From Sphingomonadales bacterium (GTDB lineage: Bacteria; Pseudomonadota; Alphaproteobacteria; Sphingomonadales; Sphingomonadaceae), in NCBI GenBank assembly GCA_027489295.1, contig JAIYAA010000070.1:1-12353 (forward strand): a DNA stretch of 12,353 nt. Direction: 5' to 3'. The position numbers were made by a program, and so were the translations under genes. How positions within the stretch are numbered: position 1 is the stretch's first letter; each line of letters begins with the position of its first letter. Shown piece by piece: positions 1 through 7,571 of this stretch. A model generated the notes under the pieces. It was not told the origin of the DNA, did no database searches, and saw nothing but the letters and a program-made list of their open reading frames with translations.

Positions 1-95
1 GTCAGTCCGACCCGGTCGGCCAGCTCGACATTGGTCATGCGGCCATTCTCCTGGAGTAATCCAAGGATCCGGACGTCGATCTCGTCGAATCGCAT
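1..95 (-). CDS. Lrp/AsnC-family transcriptional regulator (N-terminal fragment)
   Basis: The minus strand from the ATG at 95-93 encodes MRFDEIDVRILGLLQENGRM followed by TNVELADRVGL and runs off the window edge. This is the typical start of the Lrp/AsnC winged-helix family: an acidic 'D..D..IL..LQ.NGR' first helix, then the first helix of the HTH ('ELA.RVGLS'). Members bind DNA as dimers or octamers and usually sense amino acids through a C-terminal RAM/ACT-like domain, which lies outside the window. An AGGAG ribosome-binding site sits at 108-112, 12 bases before the start. The gene is divergent from the kinase-like gene at 277. Only about 31 residues are visible, so the effector and targets cannot be inferred. 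Confidence 0.85.
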   Translation of the reverse strand, partial: MRFDEIDVRILGLLQENGRMTNVELADRVGL

Positions 96-276
96 TTTTT
101 TCTGGGGCTCCTGCGTGGGTTCGTTTCTTCTATGTGCGCTTTAGCATAATAAAATTACGCTTCAACGCAATTGTCCCACATTGCGACGTGCCGAAATGGA
201 CTGTTTCCACAGCCGGTTGCATGGCGGTATGGAGAGGCCGGGATCGAGAGACAGGCTCTTCGGGGGACCATAGGTT
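96..276. promoter_or_regulatory. Divergent intergenic region with A+T-rich promoter core
   Basis: This 181-base gap lies between the divergent Lrp-type and kinase-like genes. An A+T-rich stretch at about 126-180 stands out from the G+C-rich flanks. On the minus strand it contains a plausible -35 (TTGCGT) and -10 (TATGCT) pair with 16-base spacing, pointing towards the Lrp-type gene. Lrp-family genes are often autoregulated from such a region, but no specific operator could be assigned. No convincing plus-strand promoter for the kinase was found. Confidence 0.35.
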
Positions 277-1881
277 TTGCCCTTGCGGTATGACGATACG
301 CTGGAAACGGTGCTGGCGGGCGATGTCCGCTCGGCGACGGGTGCGCCGCTCGCCTGGCGGCAGCTCGTCGACCTGATCGGTCGCGGCCGCGTGCCGGCGG
401 ACGACCGGGCGATGGAAATGCTTGCGTCGATCCGAACGCTGGTCCCCATCGAGGCGAGGATCGCCAGTGCCCGCGCGCTCGAAGGCGCATGCCCGCCGCC
501 CGCGCTCGTCCTGCTGTTGGCGGTCGATGACCTGCGCGTTGCCTTGCCCGTGTTGCGGAGCGCGCAGCTGAGCGAAGGCGATTGGCTTGCGCTGCTCCCC
601 AAACTCGCGCCGGGGGCTCGCCATGTGCTGCGCAATCGCCGCGATCTCGCTCCCGCAATCCTGCGCGCGCTGGAAAGCTTCGGCCCGGCGGATTTCGTGC
701 TGCCGGATCAAAGCGACGCCGGCGCCCTCGGCGCCGACGCGCAGCCCTCGATGCGCGGCGAAGATGCGCCCGATGGCTTGTTCGCCGTCGCCGATCTGAT
801 GGCGCGGATCGCGCGCTACCGACAGGACCGCGACCATTTCGAGCGCGGCCGACCGCCCGAGCGCGCCCGCAGTTTCCGGTTCGAGACCGACGCGATGGGC
901 GTCGTCCGCTGGGTTGAAGGTGTGCGCCGAGAGCCGGTAATCGGGTTGTCGCTCGATCTTCAGGGCCTTTCCGCCGGTAGCCGCCTGGACGGCGTGGCCA
1001 GCGGCGCATTCCGACGGCGGGCCGGGTTCACCAATGCCCGCCTGACGATCGCGGGCGAGTCGGATGCGGGCGGGGACTGGCTGGTCTCCGGTCTTCCCGT
1101 GTTCGACCAGGTCACCGGTCGCTTCACCGGCTATCGGGGCAATGCGCGCCGTCCGCGCAGCGACGAACGCGCCGAGCCGCAGCGGGTGTCGCCCGAGGCG
1201 GACGCACTGCGCCAGATCGTGCATGAACTCCGCACGCCCACCAATGCGATCGCCGGCTTTGCCGAGATGATCGAGACCGAGATGCTGGGGCCGGTGCCGG
1301 AACCATATCGCGATCGCGCCGCGGTGATCCGCGCCCAGGCGCGCGAACTGCTCGGCGCGATCGACGATCTCGATCTCGCGGCACGCATCGAAAGTGCGGC
1401 GCTGTCGCTGTCCGCTGGGCGCGTGGCGGTGCGGCCCCTGCTTGCTGGCATCGTCGACGATCTGGGTGAGTTGCTGGCACTTCGGGGGTCGTCCATCGCG
1501 CTGGCACCGGATGAACTGTTCGTCGCGGGCGATCCCCGTGCGATCGAACGCCTGCTCGCACGCCTGCTGGCCACGCTGGTCTCGGCGACGGCGACGGAGG
1601 AGCGCCTCTGCGTCCGCTTCGCGCTGGAGGGCGATGGGCAGGTCGCGATCCGCATCGATCGCCCGCGTGCGCTGGGCCAGTTCCCGGGCGATGCCGTGCT
1701 CGGCATCGATGACGAGCATGAGGAGGATGGCGCGCTGCTCGGCACCGGCTTCGCGCTTCGCCTGGCGCGAAACCTGGCGCGCGAACTGGGCGGCAGCCTG
1801 AGGATCGCGCCCGATCTGCTCACCTTGCGCCTGCCGGCCGCGGCGGCGGAGGCTGCGGCGGAGCAGGCGCACCGCCACTAG
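277..1881 (+). CDS. Cytoplasmic PAS-histidine-kinase-like protein with degenerate ATPase motifs
   Basis: 534 residues with no membrane segments, so probably cytosolic. After a helical N-terminal half (about 1-195) comes a PAS-like segment (about 200-292, from FRFETD to GYRGNARRP). A HisKA dimerisation domain follows, with the H-box HELRTPTNAIAGFAEMIE (His316). This segment resembles the PleC/DivJ/PdhS kinases of alphaproteobacteria ('GFAEMI..E..GP....YRD'). The C-terminal ATPase-like region keeps the G2-type motif GTGFALRLARNLARELGG (489-506). At the N-box position (about 419-440) the expected Asn residues are replaced (ERLLARLLATLVSAT), and no clear DxGxG is seen. It may therefore be a weak kinase, a phosphatase or a pseudokinase. 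The start is TTG at 277, supported by GGGGGA at 262-267 and a stop at 271 in the same frame; TTG at 283 is possible. No response regulator is adjacent. Confidence 0.8.
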   Translation: MPLRYDDTLETVLAGDVRSATGAPLAWRQLVDLIGRGRVPADDRAMEMLASIRTLVPIEARIASARALEGACPPPALVLLLAVDDLRVALPVLRSAQLSEGDWLALLPKLAPGARHVLRNRRDLAPAILRALESFGPADFVLPDQSDAGALGADAQPSMRGEDAPDGLFAVADLMARIARYRQDRDHFERGRPPERARSFRFETDAMGVVRWVEGVRREPVIGLSLDLQGLSAGSRLDGVASGAFRRRAGFTNARLTIAGESDAGGDWLVSGLPVFDQVTGRFTGYRGNARRPRSDERAEPQRVSPEADALRQIVHELRTPTNAIAGFAEMIETEMLGPVPEPYRDRAAVIRAQARELLGAIDDLDLAARIESAALSLSAGRVAVRPLLAGIVDDLGELLALRGSSIALAPDELFVAGDPRAIERLLARLLATLVSATATEERLCVRFALEGDGQVAIRIDRPRALGQFPGDAVLGIDDEHEEDGALLGTGFALRLARNLARELGGSLRIAPDLLTLRLPAAAAEAAAEQAHRH

Positions 1882-1944
1882 GGTCTTGGTCGCGCCGGGG
1901 CTTGCGGCGACGGCGCAGGCTCCGCTAGGGGCGATGTGTGCTGG

Positions 1945-2020
1945 GGGCCTGTTGCTCAATGGTTAGAGCTGGCCGCTCATAACGGCTAGGTTGCGGGTTC
2001 GAGTCCTGCCGGGCCCACCA
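1945..2020 (+). tRNA. tRNA with CAT anticodon, probably tRNA-Ile2 (lysidine-modified)
   Basis: A full 76-nt cloverleaf can be drawn. The acceptor stem pairs GGGCCTG with CGGGCCC, the D stem GCTC with GAGC, the anticodon stem GGCCG with CGGCT around the loop CTCATAA, and the T stem GCGGG with CCTGC around TTCGAGT. The encoded end is A-CCA. The anticodon CAT would suggest Met, but C4-G69, C5-G68 and the G27-U43 pair match E. coli tRNA-Ile2, the substrate of the lysidine synthetase TilS, rather than elongator tRNA-Met. The Ile2 identity is inference; the tRNA itself is certain. Confidence 0.93.
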
Positions 2021-2216
2021 GCATGTTGTCTGACGGGTTGTCGTGCGCCGGGACAGCCTTTGGCGCCGGGGAACGGACCGCGCCAATCGGCGGCTCTGGT
2101 GCCTCGTTCCGGCCCATTGCCGCGGTGGCCTATTGTCGGCACCTGTCGATCCTGGTCGATATGCCGCAGCTTTGCCTTGTATCTGCGGCGGGGACCTTCT
2201 AAGCGCGTCGGCTCGT
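2021..2216. other. Spacer between the two tRNA genes
   Basis: 196 bases of G+C-rich sequence between the CAT-anticodon tRNA and tRNA-Pro. No convincing gene, terminator or promoter was recognised. Open frames crossing it run straight through the tRNA genes and lack family features. Confidence 0.5.
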
Positions 2217-2293
<77 letters not shown>

Positions 2294-2348
2294 CTTTATT
2301 GTGAAAACGACGGAAATCCGCCACTTTGCGCGGTCCGATATTCTGGTT

Positions 2349-2382
2349 TGTGCACATCGCAGGTACACACATGCGGTACACA
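2349..2382 (+). repeat. Three short tandem repeats, 13-bp period, before the integrase gene
   Basis: GGTACACA occurs exactly at 2362-2369 and 2375-2382, and a 6-of-8 match (TGTGCACA) lies at 2349-2356, giving three units with a 13-bp period. They sit between tRNA-Pro and the integrase start, where accessory or arm-type integrase sites or a self-regulatory operator would be expected. The function is inferred from position only. Confidence 0.45.
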
Positions 2383-2419
2383 AAAGGGTGTCGGTCCGCG
2401 CCGGAAAGGCGATGCCGTC

Positions 2420-4447
2420 ATGTGTTCCATCCCCCACGTCCGCCGCATCTCGGGCCGATATGTCTATCGGCGCAGGCTCCATTTCCGGAAAATTATCTCC
2501 AAGCCGCTTAGCGTCGCGCTGCGGACTGCCGACCCGTCGGTTGCCCGCGCGCGTGCCGCCTTGCTGTCGGTGCGCTTCCTGGCGGCGAAGGCGAAGGTCG
2601 AGCGGATGTTGGAAAGTGGCCCGCCCCTTACGGGCGAGCAGATCGAGGCATTATTCAGGCATGCGCTGGAGAAGGAACTCCAAGGCCTGCTGAGTGACGC
2701 CTACGCAAATGCGCCGTGGTCCGATTCGGTGCCCGACGTCGCAGCATCGATTGCGTCCGCCTGCCGCGAGTTGCGGCGCCCGAACCGCCCGATCAGCCCG
2801 ATCACGTCGGACAGGAGCGCCGATCCAGACCTCGATGAATTTGTGCAGCTCGACGGGGCTGCCTTCTACGCGGCACAGATCGTGGCGAACCTCGGCAGCG
2901 AGCAGGTGGCAGCCCTGCTCAAGACGATGCAGATGCCGGTTACCGGCGCGAACCTCGAAGTCGCCCGGACGCATCTCATTCGTGGCATGGGAGTTGGCGC
3001 CAAGCTCGCCCAGCGCGCCTTCGACGATGACGTGCTGGATGCCGCGAACCCGATCCGAACCCTCACTGCTGACTTGGGGCTAGCTCCGCTCCCGCAAGCT
3101 TCTCCGCCCGAGCCCACCGGGCCCTCGATGAACGCCGCGACTTCGGCGAGCATCCCGCCGGACTGCCCCTTCATCGCCTACGATCCGCGTCCGTTCAGCG
3201 AGGTCATCGAGAATATCCTGGAAAACCTGAAGTTGGAGGGAATCTGGAAGGGTGGTGTGTCACAGCAGCGGCGCATCATGCAGACGTTCGCGTGGATCAC
3301 CGGGGACAAGCCGCTGGGCGCGTACAGTCATCTCGACGTGGCCAAATTCAAGAACGGCCTGTTGAAGCTGCCCAAGAACTTCAGGTTCGGCAGCGCAACC
3401 GCCGGTGCCATGTCTCGCCCGTTCGACGACGTGCTCGCCGAACTGCACGGACTGAAGGATACCGACAGGCGGCACGTCAAGACGCTCAACCGAGACCTCA
3501 GCACGATGCAGACCGTGTCCCGATATCTCGAGAAATCGAGCTGGAAGGCGCGGATCTCAGATGCGCTCGTCCTCAACTTCGGCAAGTCGCGGAACAAGGT
3601 GAAGCGCGGCAAGGAAAATCCGCGTCCGCCGTGGCGCAAGGAGCATCTGGCGTGCCTGTTCAACGGGCCGCTGTACACCGGATGCGACGGAGCGCTGCAT
3701 CGCCTGAAGAATGATGGTCCGCGCCTCGGCATCTGGCAAGACGCGGCATATTGGGCGCCCCTGATCTGGTTCTACACGGCGGCTTGCCGCGAGGAGATAT
3801 GCGGCCTGGAGATCGGGGACGTGATCCTCGATCATCCGACGCCGCACTTCCACATCCGAGACAACCTCACCCGGGGCCGCGATGGCGAAAAGGCGGGCGA
3901 GAAGACCGACTCCCGCAACCGGCTGTTGCCCATCCCGTCCGAGGTGCTTCGTCTTGGCTTCGCTGATTATGTGGAGGCCATCGCTGGCGAGGGGCACGTC
4001 GCACTGTTCCCCGAGCTGTACTGCAACGAGGAAAAGCGCGGCGGAGGGTTCTTCTACGACCGCGCCTGGCGACACATGGTCGCCTATATCGGCGACCGCA
4101 TGCCGCTCCCGGAGGCGGTGAACGGCAAGGGCGCCGACATCCATTCCATTCGCTCCCTCGGCAGCAGCTTTTACGAGGTGGATGGCGTTAACGATATCCT
4201 GCGCGCCGACGTGATGGGCCATTCCCGGCAGGGCACTAATGCGGTGAGTTACTCGCAGCGCGAGAAGACCGAAGGCGAGGAGGTGATCCTGGCCGAGCGG
4301 CTCGCGTTCATGAATCGGTATGTGCCGGTGATCACAGAGCATCTTCTCGCAGCGCCGATAAATCTACTCCCGCTGGCTCAGCGGTCCCGCACTGGATCGC
4401 CTCGCGAACGGAAGCAACGGTCGGACATCGGCAGCTCCAAGCGTTAA
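2420..4447 (+). CDS. Large tyrosine recombinase / site-specific integrase
   Basis: About 675 residues. It probably cuts and rejoins DNA at an attachment site to insert or excise the element beside it. The N-terminus (about 1-40; HVRRISGRYVYRRRL, then LRTADPSVARARAALLSVRF) resembles the short beta-rich N-terminal domain seen in many proteobacterial integrases (DUF6538-like). A core-binding helical region follows at about 250-400. The C-terminal catalytic domain shows Arg457 in TAACREEICGLEIGD, His575 and Arg578 in DIHSIRSLGSSF, His601 in VMGHSRQG and the nucleophile Tyr611 in AVSYSQ, which is the full R-H-R-H-Y set. The protein is longer than a typical phage integrase (350-450), mostly in the N-terminal half. 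The ATG at 2420 was chosen because the fold starts just after it and GGAAAGG lies at 2403-2409; a TTG at 2348 would add 24 residues of unlikely sequence. The position beside tRNA-Pro supports tRNA-targeted integration. Confidence 0.88.
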   Translation: MCSIPHVRRISGRYVYRRRLHFRKIISKPLSVALRTADPSVARARAALLSVRFLAAKAKVERMLESGPPLTGEQIEALFRHALEKELQGLLSDAYANAPWSDSVPDVAASIASACRELRRPNRPISPITSDRSADPDLDEFVQLDGAAFYAAQIVANLGSEQVAALLKTMQMPVTGANLEVARTHLIRGMGVGAKLAQRAFDDDVLDAANPIRTLTADLGLAPLPQASPPEPTGPSMNAATSASIPPDCPFIAYDPRPFSEVIENILENLKLEGIWKGGVSQQRRIMQTFAWITGDKPLGAYSHLDVAKFKNGLLKLPKNFRFGSATAGAMSRPFDDVLAELHGLKDTDRRHVKTLNRDLSTMQTVSRYLEKSSWKARISDALVLNFGKSRNKVKRGKENPRPPWRKEHLACLFNGPLYTGCDGALHRLKNDGPRLGIWQDAAYWAPLIWFYTAACREEICGLEIGDVILDHPTPHFHIRDNLTRGRDGEKAGEKTDSRNRLLPIPSEVLRLGFADYVEAIAGEGHVALFPELYCNEEKRGGGFFYDRAWRHMVAYIGDRMPLPEAVNGKGADIHSIRSLGSSFYEVDGVNDILRADVMGHSRQGTNAVSYSQREKTEGEEVILAERLAFMNRYVPVITEHLLAAPINLLPLAQRSRTGSPRERKQRSDIGSSKR

Positions 4448-4458
4448 CTAGTGGTGCC

Positions 4459-4506
4459 CATATATGAGCATTTGATTGAATTTATGCCGTCAAATGCTCA
4501 TATATG
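4459..4506. promoter_or_regulatory. Perfect 17-bp inverted repeat, candidate HipB operator
   Basis: CATATATGAGCATTTGA at 4459-4475 is repeated exactly in inverted orientation at 4490-4506, with a 14-base spacer. It lies directly upstream of the hipB start at 4511. A -10-like TATGAT overlaps the right arm at 4503-4508. HipB proteins are known to bind palindromes upstream of hipBA and repress the operon, and this position and symmetry fit that role. It could also form a hairpin in a read-through transcript from the integrase, but it lacks the G+C-rich stem and T-tract of a terminator. Confidence 0.7.
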
Positions 4507-4510
4507 ATCT

Positions 4511-4828
4511 ATGATTTCTACGCCCGCCGAGTTTATGGAGAGCCTAGGGCTTCGGATTCAGGCCCGACGGGCAGCATTAGGCGTAACGCAGGCCGAGGCA
4601 GCGGAGAGATCAGGCGTATCCTACAGCACCTGGCGTCGTCTCGAGACGCAGGGGAAGGCGTCGATCGAGGACCTCGTCCGAGCGGCTATCCTGCTGCGCT
4701 GCGAACACCAGCTTGCCGACCTGTTCCCGCCACCCGTGGCCGCAAGCATGGACGATCTGTTGAAGCAGCAGAAGCGGGAACAGCCTGCTCCAGCGCGACG
4801 TCGCGCGCGTAGCCGGGCATCGATGTGA
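4511..4828 (+). CDS. hipB: HipB-type antitoxin, XRE-family helix-turn-helix regulator
   Basis: 105 residues. The XRE HTH domain spans about 11-72: LGLRIQARRAALGVTQAEAA is followed by ERSGVSYSTWRRLE, with the recognition helix near 37-45. A basic C-terminal tail (ARRRARSRASM) follows, which is often flexible in HipB proteins and contacts HipA. It should neutralise the downstream HipA kinase and repress the operon through the inverted repeat just upstream. The stop codon overlaps the hipA start by four bases (GTGA at 4825-4828), which indicates translational coupling. No Shine-Dalgarno sequence is visible before the ATG at 4511, and the candidate -10 ends only three bases before it, so a leaderless message or an internal start at the ATG at 4535 (residue 9) should be considered. 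Confidence 0.85.
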   Translation: MISTPAEFMESLGLRIQARRAALGVTQAEAAERSGVSYSTWRRLETQGKASIEDLVRAAILLRCEHQLADLFPPPVAASMDDLLKQQKREQPAPARRRARSRASM

Positions 4829-6084
4829 CGCGGTTGGCGCCGGGGACGCCGATTGCGATCGGCTTGCGGTTTGGCGATCCCGTTAATGACCGCTCCGTCG
4901 GCCGGGCTGTCATGGCGAGCGGGCTGGCGATGCTCGAGTGGAGCAGGGAGATCATGAACTCCCGCATCGCCGTCTCGCCGCTGCTCTACCCGCATGAGCA
5001 AGGGCTGATCGAAGCGCGAGGTCGTGGATTCGATGGGCTGCACGGGTTCCTCGCGGACAGTCTGCCCGAAGGGTGGGGCGCGCTGTTGATGAAGCGCAGG
5101 GTAGAGCGCCTCGGCACGCGTTGGGAAACGCTGGATCCGGTCGACCGGCTGGCCCTTGTCGGCGAAGAGGGGCGCGGTGCGCTGGTGTTTGCACCGGCGA
5201 CCACGCCGCCCGCCGATGTGGTTGCGCTGGACCTCGACGCGCTCGCCGCGCAGTCGCAGTCGATCCTGCTTGGCGACGACGCAGCGCTCGCGGACGTCCT
5301 TGCTCGTCTTGGTGGCGCCTCCGGCGGTGCAAGGCCCAAGGTTCATATCGGCTTCGATGCGACGGGTCAGATCAGTATCGACGAGGGCAATAGCGCCCCC
5401 GGCTTCGAAAGCTGGATCGTGAAATTCCCGGCATTGCTGGACCCCGTGGATATGGGGCCGATCGAGCAGGCCTATGCGGCGATGGCGCGCGCTGCCGGCA
5501 TCACCATGGCCGAAAGCCGCGTGTTGCCGGCTCGAAAAGGTCCCGGATACTTCGCCACGCGCCGTTTCGATCGTCCGGCCGGCGGAAAGCGGTTGCACAT
5601 GCTCAGTCTCGCCGGTGCCGTCGAGGCGCCGCCGCATCTGCCGAGCCTCGACTATGACGGCTTCTTGCGCGCAACTTCGGCGATAACCCGCGACGTGCGC
5701 GATGTGGAGGAGGCGTTCCGCCGCATGGTCTTCAACGTGCTGGCCCTGAACCGGGACGACCATACCCGCCAGCACGCCTATCTGATGGACCTGGAAGGAC
5801 GCTGGCGACTGGCCCCGGCTTACGACCTGACCTATTCGCCCGGCCCCGGCGGCGAACACTATCTGGCGATTGCCGGTGAAGGTCGACGGCCGACGCGTGG
5901 GCATGTCGAGCAGGTTGGCAGGCTTCACGGCATCTCGAACCGCCAGATCGCGCACATCATTGACGCGGTCGACAGTGTGGTGTCGGATTGGCTGCGCTTC
6001 GCGGCCGAAGCGGGGGTCGGTCTCTCGCTAGAGGAGATCACCGGACGGCTGCAGGGGATGCGGAGAATGTTCTTCGATCACTGA
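4825..6084 (+). CDS. hipA: HipA-family serine/threonine kinase toxin
   Basis: 419 residues, close to the 440 of E. coli HipA, a kinase that phosphorylates glutamyl-tRNA synthetase and slows growth; related HipA/HipT enzymes use other targets, so the substrate here is unknown. The HipA N-terminal domain covers about 5-115 (GFDGLHGFLADSLPEGWG is characteristic). The kinase core shows the nucleotide loop GGASGGARPK (163-172), Lys200 in WIVKFP, the catalytic Asp311 in NRDDH, and Asp334 of the APAYDL metal motif. All key catalytic residues appear present. At the loop position matching the autophosphorylated Ser150 of E. coli HipA there is Ala165, with a Ser one residue later (Ser166). The start is GTG at 4825 overlapping the hipB stop, the normal hipBA arrangement. 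Codon use matches the host-like flanks. Confidence 0.92.
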   Translation: MTRLAPGTPIAIGLRFGDPVNDRSVGRAVMASGLAMLEWSREIMNSRIAVSPLLYPHEQGLIEARGRGFDGLHGFLADSLPEGWGALLMKRRVERLGTRWETLDPVDRLALVGEEGRGALVFAPATTPPADVVALDLDALAAQSQSILLGDDAALADVLARLGGASGGARPKVHIGFDATGQISIDEGNSAPGFESWIVKFPALLDPVDMGPIEQAYAAMARAAGITMAESRVLPARKGPGYFATRRFDRPAGGKRLHMLSLAGAVEAPPHLPSLDYDGFLRATSAITRDVRDVEEAFRRMVFNVLALNRDDHTRQHAYLMDLEGRWRLAPAYDLTYSPGPGGEHYLAIAGEGRRPTRGHVEQVGRLHGISNRQIAHIIDAVDSVVSDWLRFAAEAGVGLSLEEITGRLQGMRRMFFDH

Positions 6085-6144
6085 GGTGGGGCTTGAAGGG
6101 CTGCCCGCTTTGTCGCCCTAGTCACACGATGGTAAGGCTCGGCG

Positions 6145-6789
6145 ATGTGCAACCTTTACACCCTGCGTCGCTCGATGTCCGAAGTGGCCGCGCATTTCGA
6201 TGCTACGCCTGTCGCCGCGTCCAACGCCGGGGAAGAGGTATATCCGGGATACCCGGGGATGGTGGTTCGTGCCGCCGAAGGGCAGCGCCTCGTTCAGTCG
6301 ATGGTCTGGGGCTTTCCCCTGCGGCTCAAGACGATGAGCCCCACGGCGAAGCCGAAGCCCGTGAACAACATCGCCGATCTGCGCAAGCCGATGTGGGTGG
6401 GTTTGGCGCGCAAGCCGGAGTGGCGCTGCATGATCCCGCTGACCGGTTTCGCCGAGGCCGAAGGCGCTAAGGGTGCCAAGACTCGTACCTGGTTCAGCGT
6501 GAAGGACGAGCCGATCTTCGCCTGGGCTGGCTTGTGGCGTGACAGCGCGGAATGGGGACCGGTCTATTCCGGCGTGATGACCGACTGCAACGAGGCGATC
6601 CGCCCGGTGCATGACCGCATGCCGGTGCTGCTCCACCGCGAGGAGCATGATCGCTGGCTTCATGGCAGCTTCGACGACATCATCGCCCTGCAGGAGCGAT
6701 GCTTCCCGAACGCGCTGATCGTCACCGACCGCACGAGCGAGCCTTGGGTGAAGCTCAAGGCGGCGGAGGCTGCGCCCTCGCTCTTCTAG
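6145..6789 (+). CDS. SRAP-domain protein (YedK/HMCES family), abasic-site DNA-protein crosslinker
   Basis: 214 residues, the usual length of a single SRAP domain. Family members shield abasic sites in single-stranded DNA by forming a thiazolidine crosslink through Cys2 after removal of Met1. Here the protein starts MCNLYTL, so Cys2 is in place and fixes the ATG at 6145. Other conserved residues are visible: Asn74/Asn75 in KPVNNIADLR, Glu104 in LTGFAEAEG, and His156 in PVHDRMPVLL. Its stop codon overlaps that of the convergent zinc-ribbon gene (CTAG at 6786-6789). No LexA box was seen in the 60 bases upstream, although the convergent operon has one. The family was originally named for its association with SOS-response genes, which fits this setting. 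Confidence 0.93.
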   Translation: MCNLYTLRRSMSEVAAHFDATPVAASNAGEEVYPGYPGMVVRAAEGQRLVQSMVWGFPLRLKTMSPTAKPKPVNNIADLRKPMWVGLARKPEWRCMIPLTGFAEAEGAKGAKTRTWFSVKDEPIFAWAGLWRDSAEWGPVYSGVMTDCNEAIRPVHDRMPVLLHREEHDRWLHGSFDDIIALQERCFPNALIVTDRTSEPWVKLKAAEAAPSLF

Positions 6790-7100
6790 GCGCGGAACCG
6801 GCTGACGGCGCGGCGCCAGGCTACGTCATTGGGCAGCGGCAGATCGACGATCGTCGGTGGATCGCGGGTGAGCTCAAGCGGCGTTCCCCTTCGTCCGCAT
6901 CGCGAGCAACGCAGGCGAGCCCCAGCGTCGGCCAGACGGTCCGGCCATTGTCGGCGCTGGAATAGCCACCACAGGGCGGCCGCATGGAACACGGCCTCGT
7001 TGCCGCATGCTCGGCATCGAGCCCGAAGGGTGCGATGGAAGGCGGCGGCCTCAAACAGCGTGCGCGGGATCTGGCCGCCATCTGCGTCGTACCGGGCCAT
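6786..7100 (-). CDS. Small zinc-ribbon protein, third gene of the LexA-box operon
   Basis: 104 residues starting at the ATG at 7100-7098 (MARYDADGGQIPRTLFEAA). Two CxxC knuckles, C29-R-A-C32 and C65-S-R-C68, separated by 32 residues form a likely zinc ribbon. The segment between them (AALWWLFQRRQWPDRLADAG) looks helical. Zinc ribbons of this type usually bind DNA, RNA or protein, and no enzymatic motif is visible. The start lies one base after the stop of the preceding gene (7102), indicating co-transcription and probable translational coupling. A longer start at 7145 is possible but would overlap that gene by 44 bases. The stop is shared convergently with the SRAP gene. I do not recognise the family precisely; a role in DNA damage response is inferred only from the operon's LexA box. 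Confidence 0.75.
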   Translation of the reverse strand: MARYDADGGQIPRTLFEAAAFHRTLRARCRACGNEAVFHAAALWWLFQRRQWPDRLADAGARLRCSRCGRRGTPLELTRDPPTIVDLPLPNDVAWRRAVSRFRA

Positions 7101-7101
7101 G

Positions 7102-7560
7102 TCAGCCGACCAGTCGCAGCCTGGGGCCCGCGGCCTCCGGCGCACGCTGCAGGTCCAGCAACGGCAGCTGCGCTTGTGGCACGGCCCGCAACAGCGCGCC
7201 CGGCCATGCGGGAAACATCGCGCGAACCTTTGCCGACAGCAGCGTCGCGGCCGGCATGTCGATCAGCAGCGTCGTGTCATAGCCGCACCACAGTTCCGGC
7301 GGCACGCGTCCCAGGCGGTAGTTTCCTGCGACCACCAGCACTACCGCGGGATGGAGTTCCCGGCGCGCGGCGATGAAGCGCGCGAGGCATAGCGGCCGTT
7401 GTTCGCCTACCCAGGCTTCGTACTGCTTCTGCGAGTGGGTCTGCACCACCCGGTGACCCTCGACCTTGCCAACATGTATCGTCCATCCGCCATAAGGGAA
7501 GGTCTCCAGCTCGACCGGCCAGCGATGCGCCAGCCAGTTGGTCTTCTCGATGGCATCCAT
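7102..7560 (-). CDS. Unrecognised 152-residue protein, second gene of the LexA-box operon
   Basis: The ATG at 7560-7558 starts MDAIEKTNWLAHRWPVELET, giving 152 residues. No family was recognised. The protein has an alpha/beta look: a strand-rich aromatic start (FPYGGWTIHVGKVEGHRVVQ), a hydrophobic strand (AVVLVVAG, about 72-79), a mixed middle (YDTTLLIDMPAATLL) and a Pro/Leu-rich C-terminus. There is no signal peptide or clear membrane span. It sits 11 bases downstream of the 70-residue gene and one base before the zinc-ribbon gene, so the three are almost certainly one transcript. A start further upstream at 7716 would run through the preceding gene and is less likely. No strong ribosome-binding site precedes 7560, so translation may depend on the upstream gene. 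Its likely control by LexA is the only functional hint. Confidence 0.75.
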   Translation of the reverse strand: MDAIEKTNWLAHRWPVELETFPYGGWTIHVGKVEGHRVVQTHSQKQYEAWVGEQRPLCLARFIAARRELHPAVVLVVAGNYRLGRVPPELWCGYDTTLLIDMPAATLLSAKVRAMFPAWPGALLRAVPQAQLPLLDLQRAPEAAGPRLRLVG

Positions 7561-7571
7561 GGTGCAGTGGT

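Noticed and set aside
130..1959. A 609-codon minus-strand open frame covering the kinase-like gene
   Set aside because: It is low-complexity Arg/Ala/Gln-rich and mirrors the G+C-rich third positions of the plus-strand gene, which has recognisable H-box and PAS features.
2348..2419. Upstream TTG start for the integrase
   Set aside because: It would add 24 residues encoded across the repeat cluster, without a ribosome-binding site; the ATG at 2420 fits the family N-terminus better.
4621..5955. A 444-codon minus-strand frame opposite hipBA
   Set aside because: It is antisense to hipB and hipA, whose motifs and overlap are unambiguous; the composition is typical of a G+C-rich shadow.
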